Made by a program: the position numbers and the translations under genes
Part shown: in pieces, positions 18,273-29,254 of the stretch
Layout of the letters: every line of letters starts with the position of its first letter
How positions within the stretch are numbered: position 1 is the first letter of the stretch
Assembly: GCF_050624435.1 (NCBI RefSeq)
Contig: NC_134545.1
Coordinates: forward strand, 85,013,563-85,077,562
Source: Tenrec ecaudatus
Taxonomy: Eukaryota > Chordata > Mammalia > Afrosoricida > Tenrecidae
Length of the DNA: 64,000 nt
Direction: 5' to 3'
Notes under the pieces: model-generated
Database searches by the model: none
Told to the model about the DNA's origin: nothing
Seen by the model: only the letters and a program-made list of their open reading frames with translations

Positions 18273-20964
18273 GCTTGTTCCTAATACCTTCCTTTCCTGT
18301 CTCCCTCTTTGCCTTCCAGGCAAGCAGCTGGTCAAGCTTTGAAACCTCCACTTTCCAAAGCTCTGACCACCTTTCTATAGTGTAACACTAGTGGCCTTTG
18401 CCCCAGATAACTCTCTTTCCTTGAGCTGTCAGGGTGGTTGGCTCAAGCTAGGGGGGGGAAATAAGATTTTTGACATACGGCTTTTCCAAGCAGGCGGGTC
18501 AGGGGAGAAAGGTCGCATGTATCGTCTGGCTAAAGGATGGGGATGTGGTGGGAAACCAGGCAAGGAGAAGCTCCTGCCACGCCCAGGCCCACAGCCACCT
18601 GCCTGCCACACACACCTGCGTCCTTTCTCTCCCGACCCTTGAGTAGGACAGACCACGGAGCTGGGCAACGCGAGAACACAAACATTTCACACAATTCAAA
18701 GGCTCCATGTGGTTTAGGCTGCGGATAAAGAAGCAGCATTTAGCTGGTAGTTAGATGTAGTCCCTGCTGGGGAAGGATTCCCCCCTCCCCTCCCCACCCC
18801 ACCCCCTTTAGCCTCCTAGGTTTCTTGTTTCAGCTAATGGAGGTGGATGTTTCCAGAATTGGTGAGTTGATCTGCCTGGGCTCATAGACATCTTTCATCT
18901 TCAGAATGTTGATCAGCACCCCTCAGAGGTCTCCGATGTCTACAGCCTTGCCTGCTAGCCAGAGCGGGGCAGAGGCCCGGATTTAGGAGGTAGAGTTAGG
19001 TCAGATAGACACGGTCACTTTGCTGGGAGCACTCGAAGGTTCTCTACAAGAGGGATGCTTGTCTACTCTCCCATCACTGCTGGACAGGAGCTGGAGGGTG
19101 TGAGGGCAAGTCCTTCTGAAGAGAGAACCTTGCAAAGGGAGACCTCAGCACACCTGGAGAAGGCTGGGTGTCTGGGATCGTGGGTCCTGATGAGAAAGGT
19201 GGACTTCTCCCAGTGTGGGCGCCAGCCCCCAAGCCCCTTCCTCTGTTCACAGCTAGCCTAGAGGACAGAAGAGCCTGGGGCGGGCCAGGCCACAGTGAGA
19301 GGAGAGGCAGGAATCCCCCTGGTTCTTGATTTCCGGCTTCTGCCTTTCGGGTCCGGTTCCCTCCCCGCTGCTCTGGCAGCCTCCTTTGGGTGCGTCCAGA
19401 GGCAGTGGGGGCTGGCTGTCTCCGCAGCTGCCTCTCCTGCAGTCAGCAATGCTCAGGGTCTCCCAGGATGGACAGTGAGTAAGGACCGCACTGCTACTTT
19501 CATTTGGCCACCAGTGCCTCCGCCTCCCACCTCTGTTCCTCTGCCCTACTGACAGTTCACAACAGGGCTGGCAACCCTACTAGAAACTTCCCTGGCTCAG
19601 AGAGGCGCTCTCTCCAGAGGCCAAGCCATGCCAAATGCTCAGGCATGCCAGTTGAGGCAATCTGTTTGCTTTCAGTCTCCTGTGTCTGGGTCAGAACCAG
19701 AGAGCATGCTGGGCAGCCCCTCCTGCTCAGCAAGCCGGCACGCTCGGGGTTCGTGCTCCCAGCTCACAGGGCAGTGCTTATTGGAGGAGGGAGCTAGTCC
19801 TTGCTGTGATAGGCTCCCTTCTTCCCTGGCACGGACCGGACCGGGTGTTATGACAGTGCTTTTGCTGAGGCTTGGGATTGGAGACATCGGGAAACTAGCC
19901 TACCAGACTCTTTTGAGCAAAACAGCCTCCCCCACATCACAGCCCTGGGTGGACAAGAGCATAGAAGTTGAGCCAAGCCATCCGTGCTTTGCGACCCTGG
20001 GACACTCCTGTCCCTGTACCTCAGTGGGAATGGTTTTGGACTCCATTGAGGGTGCGGTGGCAGGACACCAAATAATCTACCAGCTGTTGTGCTCCAGTGG
20101 CGGAAAGGAAGACAGCCTTTCCTCGGGGGTGACTGAGTAAATCAGAGGTGACAGGAATGAGCCTGCACTATCGGCCTCCTCTTTGGGGCTGTTGTCTGAA
20201 AAGAAAAGCATTGAATGGAGACCTCTGTCCTTAGATCTGCTGAGCTGTGCAGACCAACCCTTGGAAAACCATTGGGCAGCTTTCTTTCTGCAGGTCATCA
20301 GTGTGTGCTTTGCAACAGAAGCATGATAACCAGCGCTCGCAGCCAAATCGTGTTCCATGGATCTGACCCATCCCTTGACCCCTGTGTATGTTTGGGGGGT
20401 GGGGTATCAGGAATCCTTTTCAAGATTCTAAAAGCTCAATTCAAGTGACACATTAATGATTCAAAAACTCCTATCTGTCCAAGAGTCTGCATTTCTCACT
20501 GTCCTTGCTTTCTGGGTGCGCTGACAACTTATTTGGGTGCCTTACATCTTTTCTAATCAGTGTTGCATAAGAGCCTCCCTCCCCCACCCTGTTCCCTCTG
20601 GGGGTCCTTTGCATCTGAGAGCCCACGGCAGTGGCCGGAGGGAAAGGGAACCTGCCTAGATGGGGGAAAAGAAAAGAATTTTTTTTTTTTTTCAGGACAG
20701 CTTTCAGCAGGATTTCCTTCTGCGCTTCATTGTGGAAACTTAGAGCGGTTGTATTGAGCGTCCACATTTGAGGGAGGGTGGAATTGATTTGAATGTATTT
20801 TGATTTATCATTTTTTTAGATTAAAAGATGGCCGTAGCATTGAAAATTGATTCTTCCCCCTCCACCCTTCCTTTCCCTTGGTTTGCTAAGTATCCCGAGT
20901 GTATTCTGTCAGTGTAACTCTGAATGGGTCCACGTGAGAGGTTGAAGACAGCAATGTGGCAATG

Positions 20965-21165
20965 TTACGCTGGTGGATCAGGCCTGGACCTCTCCTACCA
21001 CTGTGCCACTGACTTGCTATATGACCCTAGGCAAGTCACTTAACTACAATGTGCCTCAGTTTTCCTTCTGTTAAAATGGGGGTAATAATACTGACCTACC
21101 TCAAAGGACAGTTTTGAGGAGTGACGAACGCTTTTCATAAAGCATTTTGGGATCTTTTAGCAGAG
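20965..21165 (+). mobile_element. MIR SINE inside the SCD 3' UTR
   Basis: The core reads 'ctaggcaagtcacttaac', 'tgcctcagttttcc', 'gttaaaatgggggtaataat' and then 'cctacctcaaaggacag'. These follow the MIR consensus order in the sense orientation. MIRs predate placental radiation, so this copy was probably part of the UTR in the common ancestor. Confidence 0.85.
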
Positions 21166-21504
21166 GAATTCTCTTAAGTCCTGAGTAGTTTTATAACCGC
21201 TATCTCCACCGTGAACTTGGTGTGTCCGTGTCCTGAACAGTGTCCTTAATCTCTGGTTCTCGCCAAGAGATTGATTGGAGTCCATTGGCTCAGTGGTGGA
21301 TGACTAGCAGACAAAGCTTGAGAGTGGCATAAACTCGTTGCCATGGAAACATCGCCAGGATACCTACCCTTTCCTTGACCGGGTGGGATTTTCCCCCTTT
21401 TTATGTGGGATAGTAGTTATTTGTGACCTGAGGAGGTTTGGAATAATTTCTATTAATATCAACTCTGAAGCTAGTTGTACTGATCTGAGATTGTGTTTGT
21501 TCAT

Positions 21505-21510
21505 AATAAA
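21505..21510 (+). terminator. SCD: Poly(A) signal AATAAA of SCD
   Basis: The hexamer lies in 'ttcataataaaagtggag' and would direct cleavage at about 21525-21535. It is the only canonical AATAAA I found between the stop codon and here. Confidence 0.75.
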
Positions 21511-21530
21511 AGTGGAGTGAATCTGGCTGC

Positions 21531-22611
21531 ACTGTGTTGGGAGATTTTTTTCAAAGAGGGGGTGCGGGCGATGGGGTGGTGGGGTTGTGATTCAAAACCC
21601 TCTGCGTCTCCATTCTCAAGTACACTATCCACGACCTGTACCTTTAAGAGTAAAAAAAAGGTCCAAGCTATGTCTGTTGACTCATACCCCAGTAACCTGC
21701 CCTTCCCGGGCTAAGGGTAACTTTCGGTTAAATTCTGGGCCTCAGCTGCAGGAAGCCAGGAGACGCCAACTCCTGAATCAATCACATTCACACCAGCTGG
21801 CACCACCGCCCTGGGGAAATGCCCGGGCTGTCATGAGCTCACGGACCCAAGATAGCAACATCAAGCGCTGGAGAAGTGCTCTCTGGGAAAGCAGTTGCTC
21901 TTAATCTGGGACCGGGCAATCCAGTTCATTCACGGAAATGTTGCCTCGAGGGGATAAAATGGTGCCTTGAAAATGCTGGCGCTCCACCGTCGGAAAGGGA
22001 AATAGAAAATCCAAGGAAAGGTTTCCTAGAGTAGAGACTTCGCGGCCCCTCAGCAAAGTGGAAAAACCTTGTTTGCTTTTGCTGCTTCATCCGAGCCCTT
22101 GAGTAGAAAAGGGGCAGATTTCCGTGGGCGGGGGACCCGCACACCCAAGGATGGGTCCCTCGGACCAAAAGCTGGACTTCAGAGGTTACCCGAACCAGCT
22201 CTGCCGATCGACCTCCTGAGCCCAGGTCCTCCTCCCCTGGGTACCAACAGCAGGACTCGCTCAGAATAATGCCCACCTCGCCATTCTATTTCCCCACAAA
22301 CCTTTTGAAGCCCCCTTTTACACCCCCTGAAGCGGTGCTGGACCTGAGCAGCTGAGCTTGATGGACGACATCTTCCTCATCAATTAACATTGGGCTTTCC
22401 ACTGAACCTCTTTCCCTCTTTATTTTGCTGAAAATACTTAAGCCAGGGCTGGATGCCCCAATAAGCAAAGTCAGCAGGCACTGTCTTGTGCTCACTTACT
22501 AGCCTGTGTTGAACAGTTTCACATGGTTTCCACCACCATTAGTATGTGGGCTAAATGGATGGGAGAGAGGAAATGAGTTTACCTACAAGGATGAGTTTTA
22601 AAGGTTGCTCC
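21531..22611. other. Downstream flank of SCD, nothing recognised
   Basis: About 1 kb of unique-looking DNA after the poly(A) site. No gene or repeat is supported. Confidence 0.5.
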
Positions 22612-22809
22612 AAAACTCCCACCTCCTTGCCATCGAGTCGGTGCTGACTCGTAGCAACCCTACAGGACAGCCTAGAACTGCCCCTGTGGGTTTCTGAGAC
22701 GAGCTCTTTCTGGGAATAGAAAGCCCCGTTCTCCCTCAGAGCAGCTGGTGGCTTCCACCTGGCCAGGTTAGCAGTCCAATGTGTAACCACAGTACCACCA
22801 GGGCTCCAC
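22612..22809 (-). mobile_element. AfroSINE
   Basis: 'gccatcgagtcggtgctgac' through 'acagtaccaccagggctcca' is a well-preserved reverse copy. Confidence 0.87.
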
Positions 22810-22904
22810 TAAGAGCGGATGGGGGGTGGGGAGAAGATGAACTGGTTTTGACCTGTTTTGTATGGGAGGGTAGAAAGTAGTCAGGGTGTAAGAATTCAGA
22901 CTGA

Positions 22905-23330
22905 ACCATTAGCACAACTCAACCAATTGGCATCATGTAGTTCACCAAGTGCATGTTCTCCATTCTAGTGAACCAAGAGTAGGGTCTCCAGGGGCCTCTG
23001 AAGATACAACCCTTGGTCTCTTCTCATCCGGAGCAAAAGAATCAGAAGGTAGTCTAAATCCCAGAGACTGCAGGTTGATTGACTACACAAGCCAGGGCTT
23101 CATCCATCTTGAAACCGAAAGAACAGAAGACGCCAAGCTTTCACTCCACCCTTCATACCTGGGTCCCAGGAGATGGTCCTGGATCAAGTGGGAGAAAAAC
23201 AGGACAAACTCTTCAAAAGAGAAGGCAGCCATGTAAGACAGGAACCCAAACAAGCTGACCACTTAGAGAATGAAAACTGTAACCAAATTGTCAAATGAGA
23301 ACCTAACTTTCGCTGGAAAAAAAAAATGTA
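22905..23330 (+). mobile_element. Probable L1 3' UTR fragment, forward
   Basis: The text 'gcatcatgtagttcaccaag', 'gtgcatgttctccattctag' and 'gagaaaaacaggacaaactc' resembles the complement of the element at 40850-41645. Divergence is high. Confidence 0.4.
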
Positions 23331-23440
23331 ACTATTAGAAAAAAGTTAAGCCAATAATAAAGAGCATCGAAGCAAGATTCATGAGGTTCTATGTGTAACA
23401 ATTCCCCCTCCACCCAGAAGACCAAGATAACCCCCAAAAA

Positions 23441-23557
23441 AACCCACTGCCAGCTCGATGGCAGCCTCTTCTTTCTCCCTCAGGGGGCCGGGTGGTTTTG
23501 AACTATCAACCATGTGGATAGCAGTTCACTTACATGACTGTGCTACCCAGGCCCCTT
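23441..23557 (-). mobile_element. AfroSINE 5' part
   Basis: 'aacccactgccagctcgatg' runs directly into 'ttctttctccctcagggggc', so about 80 internal bases are deleted. Confidence 0.65.
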
Positions 23558-23697
23558 CTGAAGACCAAGAGACCTTAAAAATGTCTATCAGGACACTTAA
23601 GCATGCATGCATAAATAAATAAGAAATACAAGGCATCTAGATGGGAAAGTTAGGTGTAAAACTACCTCCATTTGATGACATGGTCTTTTATAGAGAG

Positions 23698-23898
23698 CAG
23701 TGTTCTAACGTTCCTAATGCCATGACCCTTTCATACAGTTCCTCATGACCCCCAACCATACCATTATTTTTGTTGTTATTCATCACTGCCCTTTGCTACT
23801 ATTTTTTTTCTCATTTGCTACTATTATGAATCCGGTGAACCCTGGGAAAGGGTTGTTTGACCCACAAAGGGGTCATGACCCACAGGTTGAGACCGCTG
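23698..23898 (+). mobile_element. Short SPIN-type hAT MITE
   Basis: It begins 'cagtgttctaacgttccta' and ends 'cccacaggttgagaccgctg'. It has the same two ends as the copy at 17153 but lacks most of the interior. The 5' 'gcaataccattattttt'-like middle is expanded by a T-rich run. The target duplication is not clear (ATAGAGAG versus AAATAGAA). Confidence 0.8.
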
Positions 23899-23930
23899 AA
23901 ATAGAAAATCATAGAGTACACACAGAGTGC

Positions 23931-23962
23931 GCGCACACACACACACACACATACACACACAA
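23931..23962. repeat. (CA)n microsatellite
   Basis: A run of CA units, broken once by 'catac', directly before the old L1. Confidence 0.95.
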
Positions 23963-23984
23963 ACTATTAGAGTGAATGATTTCA

Positions 23985-24650
23985 TAAGGTTGCAGGATAC
24001 AGGAATACAGATCAATATACAACAATCAATTATACGTCTATACACTCTATCAACTAGAAAAAGTAAGAGAACAATTTATAACAGTATCAAAAACATTCCA
24101 GAATATATTTAACACAAGTGCATGAAACTTGTACACTGAAAACTACAGACCATTGTCAATAGAAAGTAAAAACTTAATTAAATGGAAAGAAATCCTGTGT
24201 TCATGGATCAGAAGGCTTAATATCGCTATCTTGGCAACAATTCCAAAATGATTTACAGAGTCAATGAATTCCCTCTCACAGTGCTGCCTTTCAAAAAATA
24301 ACAAAACCACGAATGACAAACTGATCATAAAATTCATAAGGAAATGGAAAGAACTCGGAAGAGCCACAACAACCATGTAAAAGAACCAAGTTGGAAGACT
24401 GATTTTAAAATTACACCAGAGAACGAGTACTCAAAACAACATGGCATACACATAGATAGGTTTCAGTGGAATAGAATTGAGAGGAGAAAAATAAGAGGAG
24501 TATGGTCTATTGATTTTCAACACAAGTCAGTGGCGGAAAGAACAGTGTGTTAAGCAAATGGCTAACTCAAGCAGATATCCTGTGAAGTTGACCTACGGTA
24601 CTCCTTTTACCATATGGATCAGCTAAATCTGTTCAAACTTGAAGCCAGTG
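23985..24650 (+). mobile_element. Old L1 ORF2 remnant, first piece
   Basis: Landmarks of the 3' half of L1 ORF2 appear in order: 'aactacagaccattgtcaat', 'tgtgttcatggatcagaagg', 'ttacagagtcaatgaattcc' and 'agtggaatagaattgagagg'. Many stops and shifts occur. The element continues, with insertions, to 27290. Confidence 0.75.
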
Positions 24651-24654
24651 CTTC

Positions 24655-24845
24655 GAAACTTTAGGGGAGAGAGGGGGAGGGGAAAAGGAAAATGAGCTGA
24701 TCCCAGGAACCCAAGCAGAAAGCGAGTTTGGAGAATGATGAGGGCAACGAATGTATTAGGGTGCTTTACACAATTGATGTACGTGTGGATTGTGATAAGA
24801 GTTGTATGAGCGCCAATAAAATGATTTTAAAAACTATAAAATGTT
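24655..24845 (+). mobile_element. Young L1 3' tail inserted in the old L1
   Basis: It contains 'aaatgagctgatcccaggaa', 'gatgagggcaacgaatgtat' and 'gagcgccaataaaatgattt' with an A-rich end. The same tail occurs at 3479, 3676, 26525 and 56140. Confidence 0.7.
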
Positions 24846-24879
24846 TAGGGAAAAAAAGAAAAGATGCAAATATTCCTGG

Positions 24880-24992
24880 TTATGTTTGAATCAACTGTTG
24901 CAGCCAACATAATAACTGAGGATGGTGCAGAACTTTTGGTCTGTTGTACATAGGTCACTGTGAGAAGGTCGAACAACAAATAACAACAAAAC
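24880..24992 (+). mobile_element. RTE/SINE 3' tail fragment
   Basis: It reads 'gaggatggtgcagaactttt', then 'tctgttgtacataggtcact' and an 'aacaacaaataacaac' tail. This is a short RTE 3' end in sense orientation, lodged in the old L1. Confidence 0.55.
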
Positions 24993-25367
24993 TATTTGTG
25001 ATCTTGGTTTAGGCAGTGGTTCCTTAGATAACCCATAAAGACAAGCCACAAATGAAAGAGGATGAACTTTGATGCGCCAAAGGCTATTATCAAGAGAGTG
25101 AAAAGCCAACCCACAGAATGGGGAGACAATACTGTAACAATCATAACTAAGAGGGGACCAGCATCCAGAATATGAAAATAATTCCTACAATTCACTAAAA
25201 GACAACCTAACTGAAAAGTGGGCAAAGAATTTGAAAACACTTCGTCAAAGAAGATACATAAATGGCCACTCAGTGCACACAACGATACTTCACATCACTA
25301 GCCAGCAGAGAAATTCAAATCAGAACCACAATGGATTGTCACTTTTTACACTGGGAGGACTGTATTT
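24993..25367 (+). mobile_element. Old L1 ORF2 remnant, second piece
   Basis: It shows 'atttgtgatcttggtttagg', 'agtgaaaagccaacccacag' and 'caaatcagaaccacaatgga', the L1 ORF2 order continuing from the first piece. Confidence 0.7.
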
Positions 25368-25748
25368 TATTTTTACTATTCTTTTTTTTAAATTAATAAA
25401 TCATTTTATTGGGGCTCATACAGCTCTTATCACAATCTGTACATACATCAGTTAAGCAATGCACCCTTATACATTCGTTGCCCTCCTCATTCTCATAATT
25501 CACCTTCCACTTGGGTTCCTGGAATCAGCTCGGTTTCCCTTTTTTTTCTCCCTCCCCCTCCCTCCCTGCTCCCCGCTTCCCCCTGGTCCCTTGATAGTTT
25601 ATAAATAATTATTATATCTTATCTTACACTCCCCGGCGTCTCCCCTCACCCATCTCCCTGTGTTTTCAGATCCCCACTGCACCGCTGTGCATCCTCTGAT
25701 ATAACAGGTCCGCAAGATAGAATTGGGGTCATGATAACTGGGGGGGGG
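25368..25748 (-). mobile_element. Young L1 3' tail, reverse, with target duplication
   Basis: It starts T-rich, then 'aatcattttattggggctca' and 'cacttgggttcctggaatca', the complement of the common L1 tail. It is flanked by CTGTATTT at 25360-25367 and 25749-25756. Confidence 0.72.
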
Positions 25749-25893
25749 CTGTATTTAAAAAGACAATAACTAATGTTGAAGAAGAGGTAGAGAAGGTGGA
25801 AGGGAGTACCTTGCTGGTCGGGATGTAGAAAGAAGGGTGTGGTCACTTTGGAAATCCATTAGCAGTGTTCTTCAAAAAGGTAGGCACAGAGTT
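25749..25893 (+). mobile_element. Old L1 ORF2/3' remnant, third piece
   Basis: The text 'aaaagacaataactaatgtt', 'taccttgctggtcgggatgt' and 'cactttggaaatccattagc' follows the L1 order. Confidence 0.65.
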
Positions 25894-25894
25894 A

Positions 25895-26235
25895 CTAGAG
25901 TTGGTGCTGTAGAGTGGCTTTCGGCTCATAGCAGCCCTGCGGATGACAGGGAAGCTCTGCCCAGTCCTGAGGCGTCCTCACAAGGCTTCCTATGCTGGAA
26001 CCCATCGTTGCAGCCACTGGGTCAGTCCATCTGGTTGAAGGCCTTCCCCTTTCTCTCACTGACCTTCTACCAAGCCCAGGGCCCTTCTCCAGGGACTGAT
26101 CCTGGCTAATAACATGTCCAAAGTACATGAGACAAAGTCTCACCCCCTTTGCCTCTTAGGAGTACCTGGCTGAACTTCTTCCAAGACAGATTTGTTCTTC
26201 CGTATGCCAGCCTATCCACGTATGACCCATACAAT
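25895..26235 (-). mobile_element. RTE LINE 3' fragment inside an old L1
   Basis: Plus-strand 'gttgcagccactgggtcagt', 'ccttctaccaagcccagggc' and 'ataacatgtccaaagtacat' are the complement of the RTE 3' end. It interrupts the old L1 between 25893 and 26450. Confidence 0.65.
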
Positions 26236-26261
26236 AGCAGTATTACCTAGTATACATTATA

Positions 26262-26447
26262 ATGAGAAGCCTTGGTGGTTAATAGTTGAGCACTAGGCTG
26301 CTAATCAAAAGGTCAGCGATTTGAAGCTAGCCCAGAGAAAAAGATGGCTAGCTACTCCCATGAAGAATATAGCATAGGAAATGCCATGCGGCAGCTCTGT
26401 CCTATAGATCCACTAAGAGTTGGCATTGACTCAACAGCACGCAACGT
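26262..26447 (+). mobile_element. AfroSINE inside the old L1
   Basis: 'gagaagccttggtggttaat' and 'aggctgctaatcaaaaggtc' mark the start. 'agagttggcattgactcaac' marks the end. Confidence 0.75.
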
Positions 26448-26449
26448 AC

Positions 26450-26524
26450 TAAAATAGCCCAAAACAGAAACAACCCAAATTTCCATCAACAGATGGCTAG
26501 AGATACACAAAATGTGGTGTGTCC
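26450..26524 (+). mobile_element. Old L1 remnant, fourth piece
   Basis: It contains 'aacccaaatttccatcaaca' and 'gatacacaaaatgtggtgtg', with the 16-bp target site used by the next insertion at its end. Confidence 0.65.
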
Positions 26525-26920
26525 CAGGGGGTCTAGGACAGATGAACCCCTCAGGACCAGCGGTGAGAGTGGCGACACTGGGAGGGAAGGGGGTGTAGAA
26601 AGGGGGAACCGATCTCGGGGATCTATCTACATGTAACCTCCTCTCTGGGGCATGGGCAACAGGAAAGTGGGTGAGGGGAGACCCCAGGCAGTGTAAGATA
26701 GGATAGAGTAATAATTTATAAGTTTTAAGGGTTTGTGAGGGAGGGGGAAGTGGGGAGGGAGTGGGAGGTAAAAAAGGAAAATGAGCTGATTCCAGGAACC
26801 CAAGTGGAAGGCAAATTTTGAGAATGATGAGGGCAACGAATGTATAAGGGTGCTTTACTCAATTGATGTATATATGGATTGTGATAAGAGTTGTATGAGC
26901 CCCAATAAAATGATTTATTA
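26525..26920 (+). mobile_element. Young L1 3' tail with 16-bp target duplication
   Basis: The 396-bp insert ends 'ccccaataaaatgatttatt'. It is flanked by AAAATGTGGTGTGTCC (26509-26524) and AAAATGTGGTTTGTCC (26921-26936), 15 of 16 identical. That shows these tails insert by target-primed reverse transcription with severe 5' truncation. Confidence 0.8.
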
Positions 26921-27290
26921 AAAATGTGGTTTGTCCATACAGCGAAATATTATTCCACCGTTAAAAAAACAGAAGAAAGCACTGGTACCTGCTGTAACGT
27001 GAACCTTGAAAATAGTACTACGCTTCCTAAAAGAAGCCAGACCCCAAAGAGCACAGTGTCCGCCTCATGTATATGAAATGTGCCGAATAAGCAGTCACAC
27101 AGGCAGAAAGCTGATCCCTGATTATCAGGGGCGAGGGACACAGGCAATGGTCATGGGACTTACAGGGAAGAAGGTGATGACCATGTTCTAAAACTGGATT
27201 GTGATCAGGGTTGTACAACTTGTGACTATACTCAAAACCACCCAACACACACTTTTCAAAGGATGTGTTTTATAGTATGTGAATCATCTC
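26921..27290 (+). mobile_element. Old L1 remnant, 3' end
   Basis: It reads 'ttgtccatacagcgaaatat', 'gtgaaccttgaaaatagtac', 'tatatgaaatgtgccgaata' and 'gttgtacaacttgtgactat', the 3' noncoding order of old mammalian L1 elements. Confidence 0.7.
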
Positions 27291-27548
27291 TCAATCCAAA
27301 ATACGCGAGAGGGAACTATCCCCCATTTTCATGCTTGTGGCTGAGATTCAAATTCAAAAACATAATCAGAGAAAGCACCTCCTTCTGCTCCCAATTCTAC
27401 AGTGACACGGTTTCTCTTCTCAAACTAGGGAGCGAAGACACTGGCCATATGAGAAAAGGTCGCTGCGAATCTAGGATGCTCTACCCAATGACTTGGGAAA
27501 CTCCAGATACTTTGTTCTACATTAGTCAATGGGGCTTAGGCCACTGAA

Positions 27549-27750
27549 CAGGAGCCCGGGTGGGGTAGTGGTTACGTGTTGGGCTGCTAACTGCAAAGTC
27601 AACAGTTCAAAAGCTCTAGCGGCTCTGTGGGAGAGAGACGAGACTTTCCACACCTGTAAAGGGTTGCAGGCTCAGAAAGCTGCGTTCTACTCTGTCCTAT
27701 AAGGTAGCTATGAGTCAGCATCGACTCAATGGCAGTGAATTTGGGTGAGT
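27549..27750 (+). mobile_element. AfroSINE
   Basis: 'ggagcccgggtggggtagtg', 'ttgggctgctaactgcaaag' and 'gagtcagcatcgactcaatg' give a full forward copy. Confidence 0.87.
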
Positions 27751-27844
27751 TGAGGCCCCTGCACCAACCGTCTCCCTTCCTTTTGATGGTGAAATCCAAA
27801 TGCTGAGTTCGGAAGACTTGTAGGTGAGATGCAAATAATAACAA

Positions 27845-28015
27845 CAATATTTCCTACAGCCAAGCCCTTTCCTGAGCGTTTTCCAGAACATCATTCTTCC
27901 TCATGGGAAGATGGCGCTATTATTATCCCAATTGTACTATGAGGTAACAGCTCTGAGAGAAAGTGTGAGAGAATGAGTAATGGGGTTATGGTCAGATTCC
28001 AAAACTCCTGGGTGT
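27845..28015 (-). mobile_element. MIR SINE
   Basis: It reads 'gcgctattattatcccaatt' and 'gtactatgaggtaacagctc', the MIR core in antisense. Confidence 0.65.
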
Positions 28016-28244
28016 GGAGCAGATGACAAGGTAGATAAAACCCACTGCCTAAGTCTCTCAAATAGTCAAGTAAACGCCCAATGACATCCAATTACACTCC
28101 GAGGCAGCACCTGCTTACATGAACCTTCTTCCTAAGTGATGGCAGGGAGCTTGACCTAGGCAAAGACCAACGTGAGCCCATGTCTTCTGTTCTAGAAGAA
28201 TCCAATCTTACAATCCATCTTATCTTCAACTACACCTAAATTTC

Positions 28245-28500
28245 CCCCCTTAGTTTCACTGAGTGTCTAATTCACATACCATACATTTCCATAGATCAGT
28301 GGTATTAAATATATATATATATATAAAATCACCACAATCAATTCTCCCCCTCCTGTATTCATTATTGGCTCCCCAGTCCCCCTCAACCTCCCTCTCCATC
28401 CCAGAGCACCTGAATTGTAAGCTCTCCTCCTCAAGTCACAGAAACATACCTGAGAGTTTCTATAATATGTTCACAAACCACTACTCTCCCACGTAAGATT
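28245..28500 (-). mobile_element. Possible old L1 fragment with (TA)n
   Basis: It shows 'taattcacataccatacatt' followed by a TA run (28306-28325) and 'aatcaccacaatcaattctc'. The order fits an antisense L1 3' UTR, but the match is weak. Confidence 0.4.
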
Positions 28501-28534
28501 TTGAGCTACCTGGGGGCATCTTTGTGAAATCCAG

Positions 28535-28775
28535 TTGCTATGGGTAGGAATCAACTGCATGGTGGTGAGTTTGATTTGGGGTTTAGTGCATCTTAATGAA
28601 GCCCTAGTGATGCTGTCTGGTAAGTGTTAGACTGCTAACCCTAAGGTCTCCAGTTCAAACCCACCAGCCTCTCCCTGGGAGATTGATGAGGCTATCTGCT
28701 CCCATGCAGATGAATAACCTAGAAAATTCTACCTAGGGTCACACTAAGTCAGAATTGACTTGATGGCAGTGGAGG
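28535..28775 (+). mobile_element. AfroSINE 3' fragment followed by a full AfroSINE
   Basis: A 3' scrap ('ctatgggtaggaatcaactg') at 28535-28582 precedes a forward copy from 28596 ('gaagccctagtgatgctgtc') to 'cagaattgacttgatggcag'. Confidence 0.75.
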
Positions 28776-28864
28776 GGCATCTTCAAGTAAGGAGCAGGGT
28801 TGTTAATTTAAGGATGAGGGTGCACCTGCCCAGGCAGGGGTCTTTCCAATCGCCTCGTCTGCAC

Positions 28865-29250
28865 GTGAAAGCTAACAATTGATAAGGAAACTCTGAGAAG
28901 AATGGGTGGGAGTTAGGGTGTCAGTGAAGAACATTGAAAGTTTGATAGGGCAACAAGCAAATCATTCTTGGAGGAAGTGCAACTAGAATGACCCATCTCA
29001 CAAACTTTTTTGGACATGTCATCTCGAGACCAGTTGCTGGGAATGGACATCATGCTACAGAAGGTAGAAGGGCAGGGGTAAGGAGGAAGGCCCTCAAGGA
29101 GAGGGATTGGGTTTAGGGTCAAAATGGACTCAGGGCAACAATGTGAGGACTGTAGAGGGCCAGGCAGTGTTTTTCTCTGTGGTGCACAAGGTCACTACGA
29201 GGGGGACCCACTCTGGGCCACTTAACGACAACAAAGGCATCTTCCTCTTT
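28865..29250 (+). mobile_element. RTE LINE 3' end
   Basis: Text such as 'ggacatgtcatctcgagacc', 'gaatggacatcatgctacag' and 'ggccaggcagtgtttttctc' is the RTE 3' region in sense orientation. It closes with 'gggccacttaacgacaacaa', the A-rich tail type of this family. Confidence 0.7.
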
Positions 29251-29254
29251 TACC

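Larger units (their letters stand above)
18049..21528 (+). other. SCD: SCD 3' untranslated region
   Basis: About 3.5 kb separate the TGA from the AATAAA at 21505. Human SCD also has an unusually long 3' UTR of several kb. No AfroSINE or L1 was recognised in it, although copies occur every 1-2 kb on both sides. That suggests selection or a transcript constraint. It contains a C-run followed by CT repeats near 18248-18272 and an ancient MIR near 20965-21165. An ATTAAA near 20821 is a possible minor poly(A) signal. Confidence 0.8.
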
